From: Paraburkholderia hayleyella
Lineage (GTDB): Bacteria > Pseudomonadota > Gammaproteobacteria > Burkholderiales > Burkholderiaceae
NCBI RefSeq assembly: GCF_009455685.1
Contig: NZ_QPES01000001.1
Coordinates: forward strand, 1,240,001-1,304,000
Length of the DNA stretch: 64,000 nucleotides
Direction: 5' to 3'
Part shown: positions 36,761-45,274 of the stretch, piece after piece
How the letters are laid out: each line of letters starts with the position of its first letter
How positions within the stretch are numbered: position 1 is the stretch's first letter
The notes under the pieces: generated by a model
Told to the model about the DNA's origin: nothing
Databases searched by the model: none
What the model saw: the letters and a program-made list of their open reading frames with translations, nothing else
Program-made: the position numbers and the translations under genes

Positions 36761-37789
36761 ATGAAAAATGCTCCAGGACCGGTAATGCTCGATGTCTCGG
36801 GCCAGACACTCAATGCGGATGATGTGCGTCGTCTGTCGCATCCGATGACTGGTGGCGTGATTCTGTTCAAACGGCATTACAGCAGCCGCAAGCAGCTTGT
36901 GGCGCTGACGGACGCGATTCACGCGGTGCGCCCTGATCTGCTGATCGCGGTCGATCACGAAGGTGGCAGGGTGCAGCGCTTTCGCACCGATGGTTTTACC
37001 GTGCTGCCCGCGATGGCCCAATTGGGCGCGCTATGGGACAAGGACGTGCTGCAAGCGACCAAAGTGGCCACGGCGGTGGGATACATTCTGGCCGCTGAGT
37101 TGCGCGCCTGTGGCATTGACATGAGCTTTACGCCCGTGCTCGATCTGGATTACGGGCACTCGCAAGTGATCGGCGACCGTGCTTTTCACCGTGATCCACG
37201 GGTGGTGGCGATGCTGGCGAAGAGTCTGAATCATGGTATGGCCCTGGCGGGGATGGCGAACTGCGGCAAGCATTTTCCTGGGCATGGTTTTGCGCATGCG
37301 GATTCACACGTGGCGCTGCCGGTTGATGAGCGCCCGCTCGATACGATCTTGCGCGATGACGTGGCACCTTATGAATGGCTGGGGCTATCGCTGGCGGCGG
37401 TGATTCCGGCGCACGTGATTTACCCGCAGGTCGATTCGATGCCCGCTGGTTTCTCGCGGGTCTGGCTCCAGGATATCTTGCGGCGCAAGCTGCGTTTTCC
37501 GGGCGCGGTATTCAGTGACGATCTTTCGATGGAAGCCGCCCGTCAAGGCGGCACGCTGACCGAAGCCGCGAGCGCCGCACTCAATGCGGGCTGTGACATG
37601 GTGCTGGTGTGCAATCAGCCTGATGAAGCGGGCAAGGTTCTCGATGGGCTGCGTTTTATTCCGTCGAAGGCCTCGCAGCGCAGGCTGCGGCGCATGCGGC
37701 CGCGCGGCCGTGCGCTCAAATGGAGCAAGCTGGTCGCCGAGGCGGAATATCAGTCAGCCCAAACGCTGTTGCGCCACGCTTTTGCCTGA
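36761..37789 (+). CDS. nagZ: beta-N-acetylhexosaminidase NagZ
   Basis: Cytoplasmic enzyme of murein recycling that removes N-acetylglucosamine from anhydro-muropeptides; its product influences ampC induction in many Gram-negatives. From 36761 (MKNAPGPVMLDVSGQTL) the protein is 342 residues. It has the family motif CGKHFPGHGFAHADSH carrying the mobile catalytic His and Asp pair, and the nucleophile Asp in FSDDLSMEAA. It ends the lepA-nagZ run. Confidence 0.95.
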   Translation: MKNAPGPVMLDVSGQTLNADDVRRLSHPMTGGVILFKRHYSSRKQLVALTDAIHAVRPDLLIAVDHEGGRVQRFRTDGFTVLPAMAQLGALWDKDVLQATKVATAVGYILAAELRACGIDMSFTPVLDLDYGHSQVIGDRAFHRDPRVVAMLAKSLNHGMALAGMANCGKHFPGHGFAHADSHVALPVDERPLDTILRDDVAPYEWLGLSLAAVIPAHVIYPQVDSMPAGFSRVWLQDILRRKLRFPGAVFSDDLSMEAARQGGTLTEAASAALNAGCDMVLVCNQPDEAGKVLDGLRFIPSKASQRRLRRMRPRGRALKWSKLVAEAEYQSAQTLLRHAFA

Positions 37790-37801
37790 AACCCGTCTGA
37801 A

Positions 37802-37867
37802 GTTTGCCTGGTGTTTGCCTGGTGTTTGCTTGGTGTTTGCCTGGTGTTTGCCAGACGTTTGCCTGGC
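37802..37867 (+). repeat. 11-bp tandem repeat after nagZ
   Basis: Six units of gtttgcctggt; units 1, 2 and 4 are exact, units 3, 5 and 6 carry changes. It lies in the 140-base gap between convergent nagZ and the response regulator gene. The unit length is about one DNA helical turn. Confidence 0.9.
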
Positions 37868-37929
37868 ATTCGACGGCAACGGCCCGTGCGTCTCACGCCA
37901 GAGTTCACGCTTCAGGTGTAGCCCCCCGG

Positions 37930-39315
37930 TTAGGCCTGCATGCGTTGCAGCTTGTTATAGAGCGTTTTCGGGCTAATGCCGAGCAGTGAGGCGGCACGAT
38001 GCCGGGTGCCGCCGACGGCTTCGAGCGTGGCCCGGATCAGCATGTCTTCGACCTCGGACAGCGCCGTTCCAACGTTCACCCGGACACTGCTGCTTTGCAA
38101 GGCGTAGGCATCACTCTGGCTGGTTGCACTGGTAGAGAGCGACTCCAGCACTTCACCCGAAGCAAAAAACGCGGTGCGAATCCGTTCCTGCAATTCGCTG
38201 ACGTTGCCGGGCCATTCGTGAGCGAGACATTCCTGAATGAAATTTGCGCTGGCCAGTTTGGTGGTGTGCGCCGTGCCATGGGCGCGCGCGGTGTGATTCA
38301 GCTCGTCGAGCAGCGCGTAGGCCAGCAACGCCGGGTCGTGCCCACGTTCGCGTAACGGTGCAAGCGTGATGGTGGTGGTGTCCAGATGCGAGACGAGTTC
38401 TGGATGCAGCGTGCCTTGTGCAACAGCGTTGGCGGGCGTCTGGCTGAGCGCTAGCACCAGACGGAAATCCGTGCCTGCGTCGTGTGCGCCGCGGCTCCGA
38501 AGGCGCTCTTGCAGCTTGAGCGCTTCTATTAACGCTGTTTGTTGCGCGAGCGGTAGCGCGGTCATGCCGTCCAGCAAAAGCGTGCCGCCGCGGGCCTGTT
38601 CGAAGAATCCAGGTTCGCGTGGTTCTTGCGGGCTGGCGTCGTTGGGCGTCTCGCCGAACCAGGTCATGATGTCCGTTTGACCTGTGGCGTGCAGGGTGGC
38701 CGCGATGTGGCGGCAGTCCGCCACGACGAAAGGTCCGGTGCGGCGGCGGCTCATCTGGTGCAGTGTGCGGGCCGTGAGTTTCTTGCCGCTGCCGGCCTCA
38801 CCGCAAAGCATGACAGCGGCTTCGGTGGATGCGATGTGTTCTAGCGCGTCATAGACTTGCTGCATGGCGCTGCTTTTTCCTAGCAATGGCCCAAAGTGCC
38901 CGAGTCGCCGCAAGGCCAGACGCAAGGCGTGAACCTCTTCGCCCAGTTCATGGGGGCGTGGAATGCGTGCCAGCAGACTGCGCAGACGCGGAATATTCAC
39001 GGGTTTCAGCAGGTAATCCCAAATGCCGTGACGCAGCCCTTCGATCGCGCTTTCAACCGTTGCGTGACCCGTCATCACGATGACCGGTACGGCTTGGTCT
39101 GGCTGCGATGCAGGCAGGCTGTGCAACAGGTCGAGCCCACTGCCGTCGGGCAGGTTCAGATCGACTAGCACAACGTCCGGAACGAAACGCGCAATAGCCA
39201 CGCGGGCTTCGGTGAGCGTGGCGGCGACAGCGACGGAGAAATCGTCAGCGGTGAGCAGGGCGGCGAGTCCGGAGAGGCTGTTGGGGTCGTCTTCGACGAT
39301 CAGGGCATGAGGCAT
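37930..39315 (-). CDS. NtrC-like response regulator with degenerate AAA+ domain
   Basis: Start at 39315 gives 461 residues (MPHALIVEDDPNSLSG); 39330 is an alternative. The receiver domain (about 1-120) has the phospho-acceptor Asp in VVLVDLNLPDG and the conserved Lys in YLLKPVN. The central AAA+ domain keeps a Walker A-like CGEAGSGKKL, PLRERGHD and HEWPGNVSELQERI. However, Walker B reads TLLLDGM instead of LFLDE, so the catalytic acidic residue is missing, and the sigma-54 contact loop GAFTGA is absent. The C-terminus is a Fis-type helix-turn-helix (HRAASLLGISPKTLYNKLQ). It may be a DNA-binding regulator that does not activate sigma-54. No histidine kinase gene is adjacent. Confidence 0.88.
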   Translation of the reverse strand: MPHALIVEDDPNSLSGLAALLTADDFSVAVAATLTEARVAIARFVPDVVLVDLNLPDGSGLDLLHSLPASQPDQAVPVIVMTGHATVESAIEGLRHGIWDYLLKPVNIPRLRSLLARIPRPHELGEEVHALRLALRRLGHFGPLLGKSSAMQQVYDALEHIASTEAAVMLCGEAGSGKKLTARTLHQMSRRRTGPFVVADCRHIAATLHATGQTDIMTWFGETPNDASPQEPREPGFFEQARGGTLLLDGMTALPLAQQTALIEALKLQERLRSRGAHDAGTDFRLVLALSQTPANAVAQGTLHPELVSHLDTTTITLAPLRERGHDPALLAYALLDELNHTARAHGTAHTTKLASANFIQECLAHEWPGNVSELQERIRTAFFASGEVLESLSTSATSQSDAYALQSSSVRVNVGTALSEVEDMLIRATLEAVGGTRHRAASLLGISPKTLYNKLQRMQA

Positions 39316-39383
39316 GGCGGATCGAATCATTTCAGGTGACGCCCTTGCTAAGGGGGCGGGTGATTGATCGAAGTTTCTTTCCC

Positions 39384-39399
39384 AGCAGAAAACGTGCCA
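39384..39399 (-). promoter_or_regulatory. putative sigma-54 promoter (-24/-12)
   Basis: The minus strand reads tggcacgttttctgct. Consensus is TGGCAC-N5-TTGC[AT]; only one position differs (c for t), and the invariant GG and GC are ten bases apart as required. It lies about 55-70 bases before the start of the response regulator gene. The predicted transcription start is near 39373. Confidence 0.6.
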
Positions 39400-39477
39400 G
39401 CCCCGTTAAGGGCTAGGTACGCGACGGAATAGGCCTGTTGGGGCGGCATGCGGTGGCCCGTGGTTGCAAATTTGGTG

Positions 39478-39506
39478 GTGCACCCGGAAAAATTTTCCGG
39501 GTGCAC
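39478..39506. promoter_or_regulatory. 29-bp near-perfect palindrome, candidate activator site
   Basis: Arms of 14 bp (gtgcacccggaaaa and its complement) flank a single central A. It is centred about 120 bp upstream of the transcription start predicted from the sigma-54 promoter, a normal distance for an upstream activator site. Alternatively it could form a hairpin acting as terminator or mRNA end. Confidence 0.55.
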
Positions 39507-39596
39507 GCGCTTCGCCAGGATTGAACGCAGCGTTGCTCCCATCCATGCGCAAATCAATGGAATGGGTGTAAAGAGATAAAGAGATAAGGAGAAACG

Positions 39597-39622
39597 AAAA
39601 AAGCGCCCGAAGGCGCTTTTTT
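39597..39622 (-). terminator. terminator after efp
   Basis: Six A, stem gcgcc/ggcgc with cgaa tetraloop, then six T, symmetric on both strands. It lies about 40 bases beyond the efp stop. Confidence 0.88.
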
Positions 39623-39663
39623 AAGGCTGTGGCCGCCACGATCAGGCAGGCCAGGCTTGGCGC

Positions 39664-40221
39664 TTACGCGCGGCTACGGTATTCGTGTGTGCGGGTGTCG
39701 ATTTCGATTTTGTCGCCAATATTGCAAAAGAGCGGCACTTGCAACTCAAAACCCGTGTTGAGCTTGGCCGTTTTCAGAACCTTGCCTGATGACGTATCGC
39801 CTTTGACCGCTGGTTCGGTGTAGATGATTTCCCGGACCAGCGTGGTAGGCAGTTCAACTGAAATCGCTTTTTCATTGTAGAAAACGACTTCGCAAGCCAT
39901 GCCGTCTTCGAGGTAATGCAGCGCATCGCCCATCATTTCGGCTTCGACTTCAAACTGGTTGTAGTCGGTGTCCATGAACACATACATGGGGTCGGCAAAG
40001 TACGAATAGGTGACTTCCTTGCGCTCCAGCATGACCACGTCGAATTTGTCGTCGGCCTTGTAGACCGATTCCATGCCTGCGCCAGTCAGCAGGTTTTTGA
40101 ACTTCATCTTGACGACGGCGGAATTACGGCCCGATTTGTTGTATTCGGCCTTTTGCACGACCATTGCGTCGCCGCCGATCATCACGACGTTGCCAGTGCG
40201 GAGTTCCTGAGCGATCTTCAT
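39664..40221 (-). CDS. efp: elongation factor P, arginine-modified type
   Basis: EF-P relieves ribosome stalling at polyproline stretches. The 185-residue protein has the usual three beta domains. The tip loop reads NKSGRNSA with R32 where E. coli has the lysine modified by EpmA; R32 is the residue rhamnosylated by EarP in Pseudomonas and Neisseria. The earP gene lies directly upstream on the same strand. A gtacaggacag ribosome-binding region precedes the start. Confidence 0.97.
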   Translation of the reverse strand: MKIAQELRTGNVVMIGGDAMVVQKAEYNKSGRNSAVVKMKFKNLLTGAGMESVYKADDKFDVVMLERKEVTYSYFADPMYVFMDTDYNQFEVEAEMMGDALHYLEDGMACEVVFYNEKAISVELPTTLVREIIYTEPAVKGDTSSGKVLKTAKLNTGFELQVPLFCNIGDKIEIDTRTHEYRSRA

Positions 40222-40340
40222 AAAACTGTCCTGTACGAAATAATTAGCTTTAATGTGCGCAACGGCTCGCGGTGCGAGGCAGGTTTATGTGATTGTGTCG
40301 TTTTTATGCCGACCGTTCTTTTGTGCCGTTGGGTAACCGC

Positions 40341-41492
40341 TTATTTTAACTGACTTTTTGCAAAATCGGCCAAATTTCCGGCTAGGTCGCCGATTCGGGC
40401 GAGTTCCTCCGCCCAGTTTGTGGCGCGTGCGTCAAACAGCGGACGATAACGGCTGAATTCATCCCAGTCAGGCGTGCCAACGCCATTCCAGGCCAGCCAG
40501 AGATGGCGTAGCGCGGTGGCGGCCGCAGGCGGCAGACCTTGGGTGTAATGCGTGAGGGCTGCGTTGAGTTTGGGCAGGTGCGCCCCGTCGGCCTGGGGGT
40601 AAATGTGCCAGATGAAGGGTTTTTGCGCCCATTGCGCACGCACGAACGAATCCTCCCCCCGGACGAAATTGACATCGCTTGCCCAAAGCAGCCTGTCGTA
40701 ATCGGACTGACTGGAAAACGCCAGCGCATGCGCGCTCAGATTGCCTTGCTGTGCCTGCGCACCGGCAGCGAACGATGTCCGCCCCAAAAAATGGGCGACC
40801 GCACCCGAGATCCGGCCTTCGGGGACCAGTAAAACGATGGGCTTGGCGCTGTCGCGCCATTGTTCGAGCAGTGAAGGCAGCGCGGGGTTTTCGTAGGCGA
40901 ACAGCGACACCACGGTCGCGCTGGAGGCGGGCGGTGATGTGCCCGTGGCGCGTTGCCACCAGATTGCACGGGCGGTGTTCGAGGCCCTGAAGGCGTTGCG
41001 CTGCGCGTCCAGCGTGCGCTCTTTCAGCACGCCGCCGGTTCCTGCACCGAGCCCGGGAAAGAAAAACGTTTTGCGCAGCGCATAGCGTGGATGCGGTGAG
41101 GGCCGCAGATGAAAATCGGCGACCCAGTCCTCCGCGCTCAGGTATTCGAGGTTGAGCCACACCGGCGCGCGCGCGCGTTGCGCCATGGCCGCGAGATAAG
41201 CCGGTGGCAGCTCGCAACCGAATGCTTCGATGACCACATCCGCCACGTTCAATGCCGCATTGGCCTGCATGGGCTCATGCCAGTGTTCGATGATGATGCC
41301 CTCGACCGTTTGGCGCGTCTGCCCGAGCGTGAGCGCGGGACAAAGCTGGCGGAACGTGTGCAGGTCATCGACCAGAAGGCGGATCTGCCAGCCGTACTCC
41401 GCGCTGAGCTGACGCGCGAGCCGCCAGCAGACTCCGATATCGCCAAAATTGTCGATCACGACACAAAAAATATCGCACGTGATAGCGGCCAT
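40341..41492 (-). CDS. earP: EF-P arginine rhamnosyltransferase EarP
   Basis: EarP adds rhamnose from dTDP-rhamnose to R32 of EF-P. The start at 41492 (MAAITCDIFCVVIDNFGDIG) gives 383 residues, the family size; the open frame extends further upstream (ATG at 41555 or 41783) but that part is low-complexity. The conserved DNFGDIGVCWRLARQL carries the catalytic aspartates of this GT-B enzyme. A C-terminal block FVRGEDSFVRAQWAQKPFIW binds the sugar nucleotide in the family. It lies upstream of efp with 119 bases between, probably one operon. Confidence 0.93.
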   Translation of the reverse strand: MAAITCDIFCVVIDNFGDIGVCWRLARQLSAEYGWQIRLLVDDLHTFRQLCPALTLGQTRQTVEGIIIEHWHEPMQANAALNVADVVIEAFGCELPPAYLAAMAQRARAPVWLNLEYLSAEDWVADFHLRPSPHPRYALRKTFFFPGLGAGTGGVLKERTLDAQRNAFRASNTARAIWWQRATGTSPPASSATVVSLFAYENPALPSLLEQWRDSAKPIVLLVPEGRISGAVAHFLGRTSFAAGAQAQQGNLSAHALAFSSQSDYDRLLWASDVNFVRGEDSFVRAQWAQKPFIWHIYPQADGAHLPKLNAALTHYTQGLPPAAATALRHLWLAWNGVGTPDWDEFSRYRPLFDARATNWAEELARIGDLAGNLADFAKSQLK

Positions 41493-41796
41493 GGTGCGAG
41501 ACGCAGGGCTTCCGGAGGGCAAAGCGGGTGGGTCGGAGGGAAGAGCAGGGGACATGAGCCGGAGAGAAAAAACTGAAGCAAAGCTGAAGCAAAGCTGAAG
41601 CGCCAGGGACCATGAGGCGGGCACTGACTTCGGTAGAGGCGAACATCGCCGCCTGCAAGGAAACCCCTGCGGCCAAGCCTTGCTACTCATTACCGCAACA
41701 TGGCGTAGGCGCACGGAGAATGCTCTAAACTGCCAGATTCTAAAGCACGCCCCACTTCTTTCATTGCGCTGCGGCACTCGCACAGCCCGATCCTGA

Positions 41797-43959
41797 ATGA
41801 CCGATTCCGCCGCTCCTCCTGCTTCCGCTAGCCCCGAACCGCCTGTCCCGTTCGAGCCGAAAAAACTGCTGGCGCAATTGCCGCATTTGCCAGGCGTTTA
41901 TCGTTATTACGATGCGCGCGATACCGTCCTGTATGTAGGCAAGGCACGCGATCTGAAAAAGCGCGTTTCGAGCTATTTCACCAAAACCCTGGCTTCGCCG
42001 CGCACCGCCATGATGGTGGCGCGTATCGCGCGCATCGAAACCACCGTAACGCGCTCCGAAGCAGAGGCGCTGCTTCTCGAAAACAACCTGATCAAGGCAT
42101 TGGCGCCGCGCTTTAACATCCTGTTCCGGGATGACAAGTCCTACCCCTATCTGAAGCTGAGCGACCATCCTTTTCCGCGCATGGCGTATTACCGCGGCGC
42201 GGTTGACCGCAAAAACCAGTACTTCGGCCCCTTCCCTGGCGGATGGGCGGTACGCGAGAGCATTCAGATCCTGCAACGCGTGTTTCAACTGCGCACCTGC
42301 GAGGATTCGGTTTTCAATAACCGCACCCGGCCTTGCCTGCTGCATCAGATCGGACGCTGTTCGGCACCTTGTGTCGGTGCGATTGGCGCGGAAGATTACG
42401 CGCGCGATGTGAACAATGCCTCGCGTTTTTTGCTTGGGCAGCAAAGCGAAATCATGCACGAGCTCGAGCAGAAGATGCAGGCGCTGGCCGCCGATCTCAG
42501 GTTCGAGGAAGCCGCAGCGGTGCGCAACCAGATGAGTTCGCTCTCGACGGTGCTGCATCAGCAGGCCATTGACGTGGGCGGCGAGAGCGATGTCGATATC
42601 CTCGCGGTGGTCGCGCTGGGCGGGCGCGTGTGCGTGAACCTGGCGATGGTGCGCGGTGGGCGCCATCTGGGCGACAAGGCGCATTTCCCGCTGCATGTCG
42701 AACGGGCGCTGACGGTTGCAGAAGGGGGGCTGGCGCTTGCCATGCCTTCCGGTACGGGTGCCACGGAGGCGGCCGCGGCTGATTTGCCGGGTTTATCCGC
42801 CGTGGCTGAAGCGTCAGCGCTTGAGCCACGGCTGTCAGCCGAAGCCGAAGCCGGAACGGATGTCAGTGGCAGCGAAGACGCGGGTTCCGACGCGGGTTCC
42901 TTTGCGCCGGACAGCATCGAAACCGAAGTGCTCGAAGCCTTTATCGCGCAGCACTATCTTGGGCATCGCGTGCCGCCGGTGCTGGTGGTGAGCCATGCAC
43001 CGGCGAACCGGCAACTGGTTGAACTGTTGAGCCAGCAGGCGGGGCACAAAGTGACGCTACTGCGCCAGCCGCAAGGCCAAAAGCGGGCGTGGCTTGGAAT
43101 GGCGGAACACAACGCGAGTCTTGCACTGGCTCGCTTGCTTTCCGAACAAGGCTCGCAACAGGCCCGCACGCGTGCGCTGGCCGATATCTTGAGCCTTGAA
43201 TCCGATGATCTGGCGGGTTTGCGCATTGAGTGCTTCGATATCAGCCACACGATGGGCGAGGCGACCCAGGCGTCATGCGTGGTGTATCACCATCACAAGA
43301 TGCAATCCGGGGAATACCGGCGCTACAACATTACGGACATCACGCCGGGCGACGATTACGCGGCCATGCGCCAGGTGCTGACCCGTCGTTACGAAAAACG
43401 CATCGCCGAAGCCGCGGCGCAACGGCTCAATGAAATACCCGATAAAACGTCCGATAAAACGTCCGATAAAACGCAGGACAGTCCGGCCGCAGACACTGCT
43501 GCGGCCAGCAGTGTGCTACCCCAGATCGTGCTGATTGATGGCGGCAAGGGCCAGGTTGAAATTGCGCGTCAGGTTTTTGTGGAGCTGGGCCTCGACAGCA
43601 GTTTGCTAGTGGGCGTAGCCAAAGGCGAAGGGCGCAAGGTGGGGCTCGAAACGCTGATTTTCGCCGATGGCCGCTCACCCCTGGAGCTTGGGAAAGAAAG
43701 CGCGGCGCTCATGCTGGTCGCGCAAATTCGTGATGAGGCGCATCGTTTTGCCATCACGGGCATGCGGGCGAAGCGCGGCAAGACACGGCAAACCTCACGG
43801 CTTGAAGAACTGGAGGGCGTTGGCGCCAAACGCCGCCAGCGTTTGCTGGCGCGTTTTGGCGGCCTGCGCGGCGTGCTGGCGGCGAGTATCGAAGATCTGG
43901 CTAGCGTCGAAGGCATTTCGCTCGGGCTGGCCGAGCAGATTTACCGGCAACTGCATTAA
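41797..43959 (+). CDS. uvrC: excinuclease ABC subunit C
   Basis: Makes both incisions in nucleotide excision repair. The 720-residue protein begins with the GIY-YIG domain (LPHLPGVYRYYDARDTVLYVGKA split by a few residues), a UVR motif near 220-255 (EQKMQALAADLRFEEAAAVR), the RNase H-like endonuclease half with CFDISHTMGEATQASCV, and C-terminal helix-hairpin-helix motifs (LEGVGAKRRQRLLARFGG). It is longer than E. coli UvrC because of an acidic Ala/Ser/Glu insertion at about 305-375 and a DKTSDKTSDKTQD repeat near 550. Divergent from earP. Confidence 0.96.
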   Translation: MTDSAAPPASASPEPPVPFEPKKLLAQLPHLPGVYRYYDARDTVLYVGKARDLKKRVSSYFTKTLASPRTAMMVARIARIETTVTRSEAEALLLENNLIKALAPRFNILFRDDKSYPYLKLSDHPFPRMAYYRGAVDRKNQYFGPFPGGWAVRESIQILQRVFQLRTCEDSVFNNRTRPCLLHQIGRCSAPCVGAIGAEDYARDVNNASRFLLGQQSEIMHELEQKMQALAADLRFEEAAAVRNQMSSLSTVLHQQAIDVGGESDVDILAVVALGGRVCVNLAMVRGGRHLGDKAHFPLHVERALTVAEGGLALAMPSGTGATEAAAADLPGLSAVAEASALEPRLSAEAEAGTDVSGSEDAGSDAGSFAPDSIETEVLEAFIAQHYLGHRVPPVLVVSHAPANRQLVELLSQQAGHKVTLLRQPQGQKRAWLGMAEHNASLALARLLSEQGSQQARTRALADILSLESDDLAGLRIECFDISHTMGEATQASCVVYHHHKMQSGEYRRYNITDITPGDDYAAMRQVLTRRYEKRIAEAAAQRLNEIPDKTSDKTSDKTQDSPAADTAAASSVLPQIVLIDGGKGQVEIARQVFVELGLDSSLLVGVAKGEGRKVGLETLIFADGRSPLELGKESAALMLVAQIRDEAHRFAITGMRAKRGKTRQTSRLEELEGVGAKRRQRLLARFGGLRGVLAASIEDLASVEGISLGLAEQIYRQLH
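43441..43476 (+). repeat. 12-bp tandem repeat in uvrC
   Basis: Two exact gataaaacgtcc units and a third ending in gcag. They encode DKTS DKTS DKTQ in a linker before the C-terminal endonuclease half. Unit changes keep the frame. Confidence 0.88.
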
Positions 43960-44141
43960 GAATCCCCTGAGCGCTCGCGCACAGGGGCCCTCTGAGGCAA
44001 AAGGCTGTCTGGATTCAGGCGCGCTAGCTGATATCGAAGGCGTATGGCGGCCCTCCGAAAGGGTTTGTCCGGTGCTGGCTTGTAGCGGCTTCGGTGACAC
44101 GGCACAATGCACCCTCTCTTGTCCGAAGCGACGCTTAACTC

Positions 44142-44735
44142 ATGCCGTTTAATTTCCCGATATTTCTGACGTGGCTGCGGATCGTTTTGATTCCGCTGGT
44201 CGTTGGCGTGTTTTATCTGCCCGATGCGATGCTGAGTGCGACAAACCGCAATTGGGCCGCCGCAATCATCTTCATTCTTGCCGCGCTGACAGACTGGTTC
44301 GACGGTTTTTTAGCGCGCAAATGGAACCAGACCTCGGCTTTCGGTGCTTTTCTCGATCCCGTGGCGGACAAGCTGATGGTGACCGCCGCGCTGCTGGTGC
44401 TCGTGCAACTGGCAAGGCTGGATGCGGCGATCGCGCTGGTGATTGTCGGCCGTGAAATCACCATCTCGGCGCTGCGTGAATGGATGGCGCAGATCGGTGC
44501 ATCGAAGAGCGTGGCGGTGAACTCACTGGGTAAATTCAAGACCGCCTGCCAGATGATTGCGATTCCGATGCTGCTGCTATATGGGCCACTCTCGCTGGGA
44601 GGCGGGTATGTGATCGACACCCGCATTTATGGCCTGTGGCTGATTTATCTGGCGGCGTTCCTGACCATCTGGTCGATGTTCTACTACATGAAGCTGGCGT
44701 GGCCGCAAATCCGTGAGCGGGGCGGCATGTCATAA
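44142..44735 (+). CDS. pgsA: CDP-diacylglycerol-glycerol-3-phosphate 3-phosphatidyltransferase
   Basis: Makes phosphatidylglycerol phosphate at the inner membrane. The 197-residue protein has four to five hydrophobic segments and the CDP-alcohol phosphotransferase motif, D-G-x2-A-R-x8-G-x3-D-x3-D, seen as TDWFDGFLARKWN followed by GAFLDPVADKL. It follows uvrC, the usual neighbour, and precedes tRNA genes. Confidence 0.95.
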   Translation: MPFNFPIFLTWLRIVLIPLVVGVFYLPDAMLSATNRNWAAAIIFILAALTDWFDGFLARKWNQTSAFGAFLDPVADKLMVTAALLVLVQLARLDAAIALVIVGREITISALREWMAQIGASKSVAVNSLGKFKTACQMIAIPMLLLYGPLSLGGGYVIDTRIYGLWLIYLAAFLTIWSMFYYMKLAWPQIRERGGMS

Positions 44736-44763
44736 CGAGATATGATTCGTCTACTCGCAGGGG

Positions 44764-44792
44764 TTGACACGTTTCGGCGGCTTCTACATAAT
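44764..44792 (+). promoter_or_regulatory. sigma-70 promoter of the tRNA cluster
   Basis: TTGACA at 44764-44769 and CATAAT at 44787-44792 with a 17-base spacer. The first tRNA starts about 60 bases later. This is the clearest housekeeping promoter in the window. Confidence 0.75.
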
Positions 44793-44851
44793 CTCCTTTC
44801 TCCGGCATTTGAAGGTTTTAAGTGCTGGCGAAAATGCAGGAATGCAGGAAT

Positions 44852-44927
44852 GCGGGAGTAGCTCAGTTGGTAGAGCGCAACCTTGCCAAGGTTGAGGTCG
44901 CGAGTTCGAGCCTCGTCTCCCGCTCCA
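44852..44927 (+). tRNA. tRNA-Gly (GCC)
   Basis: A 76-base cloverleaf with acceptor stem gcgggag/ctcccgc, D-loop agctcagttggtagagc, anticodon GCC at 44885-44887, T-loop gttcgagcc and an encoded CCA end. Confidence 0.97.
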
Positions 44928-45036
44928 GGTTTTTTAAAGCCAGTCATTCAAGTTTGGGCTGGGTTTGGTTGTTGAGTTGTTGAGTTGGTTAAGCATAGTT
45001 AAATCGTCGTTCAGTCATGGTTTAGTCAGGCCCTAA

Positions 45037-45112
45037 GCGGGAGTAGCTCAGTTGGTAGAGCGCAACCTTGCCAAGGTTGAGGTCGCGAGTTCGAGCCTCG
45101 TCTCCCGCTCCA
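45037..45112 (+). tRNA. tRNA-Gly (GCC), second identical copy
   Basis: The 76 bases are identical to the copy at 44852. Anticodon GCC at 45070-45072; CCA encoded. The 109-base spacer between the copies is unrelated to the tRNA. Confidence 0.97.
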
Positions 45113-45114
45113 TT

Positions 45115-45141
45115 AAAAAGGGAAGCCACGCTTCCCTTTTT
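45115..45141 (+). terminator. hairpin with T-run after the second tRNA-Gly
   Basis: A-run, stem gggaagc/gcttccc with a 3-base loop, then five T. It is a terminator by form, yet tRNA-Cys follows only 50 bases later, so tRNA-Cys may depend on read-through or have its own promoter. Confidence 0.78.
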
Positions 45142-45191
45142 GCTTGAAAAGCTAGTGAGCAACACGTTGTATTGTTTCCGTTTCTGTTTTT

Positions 45192-45265
45192 GGCGCGATA
45201 GCAAAGCGGTTATGCAGCGGCCTGCAAAGCCGTTTAGGCCGGTTCGACTCCGGCTCGCGCCTCCA
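45192..45265 (+). tRNA. tRNA-Cys (GCA)
   Basis: A 74-base cloverleaf with acceptor stem ggcgcga/tcgcgcc, anticodon GCA at 45224-45226, discriminator T (U73, the cysteine identity base), T-loop gttcgactc and an encoded CCA. It marks the left border of island 2. Confidence 0.96.
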
Positions 45266-45274
45266 GTCTCAAGA

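Larger units (their letters stand above)
39331..39663. promoter_or_regulatory. control region between efp and the response regulator
   Basis: This gap has no gene. Reading on the minus strand it holds the efp terminator, then a 29-bp palindrome, then a near-consensus sigma-54 promoter upstream of the response regulator; these are listed separately. Confidence 0.7.
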
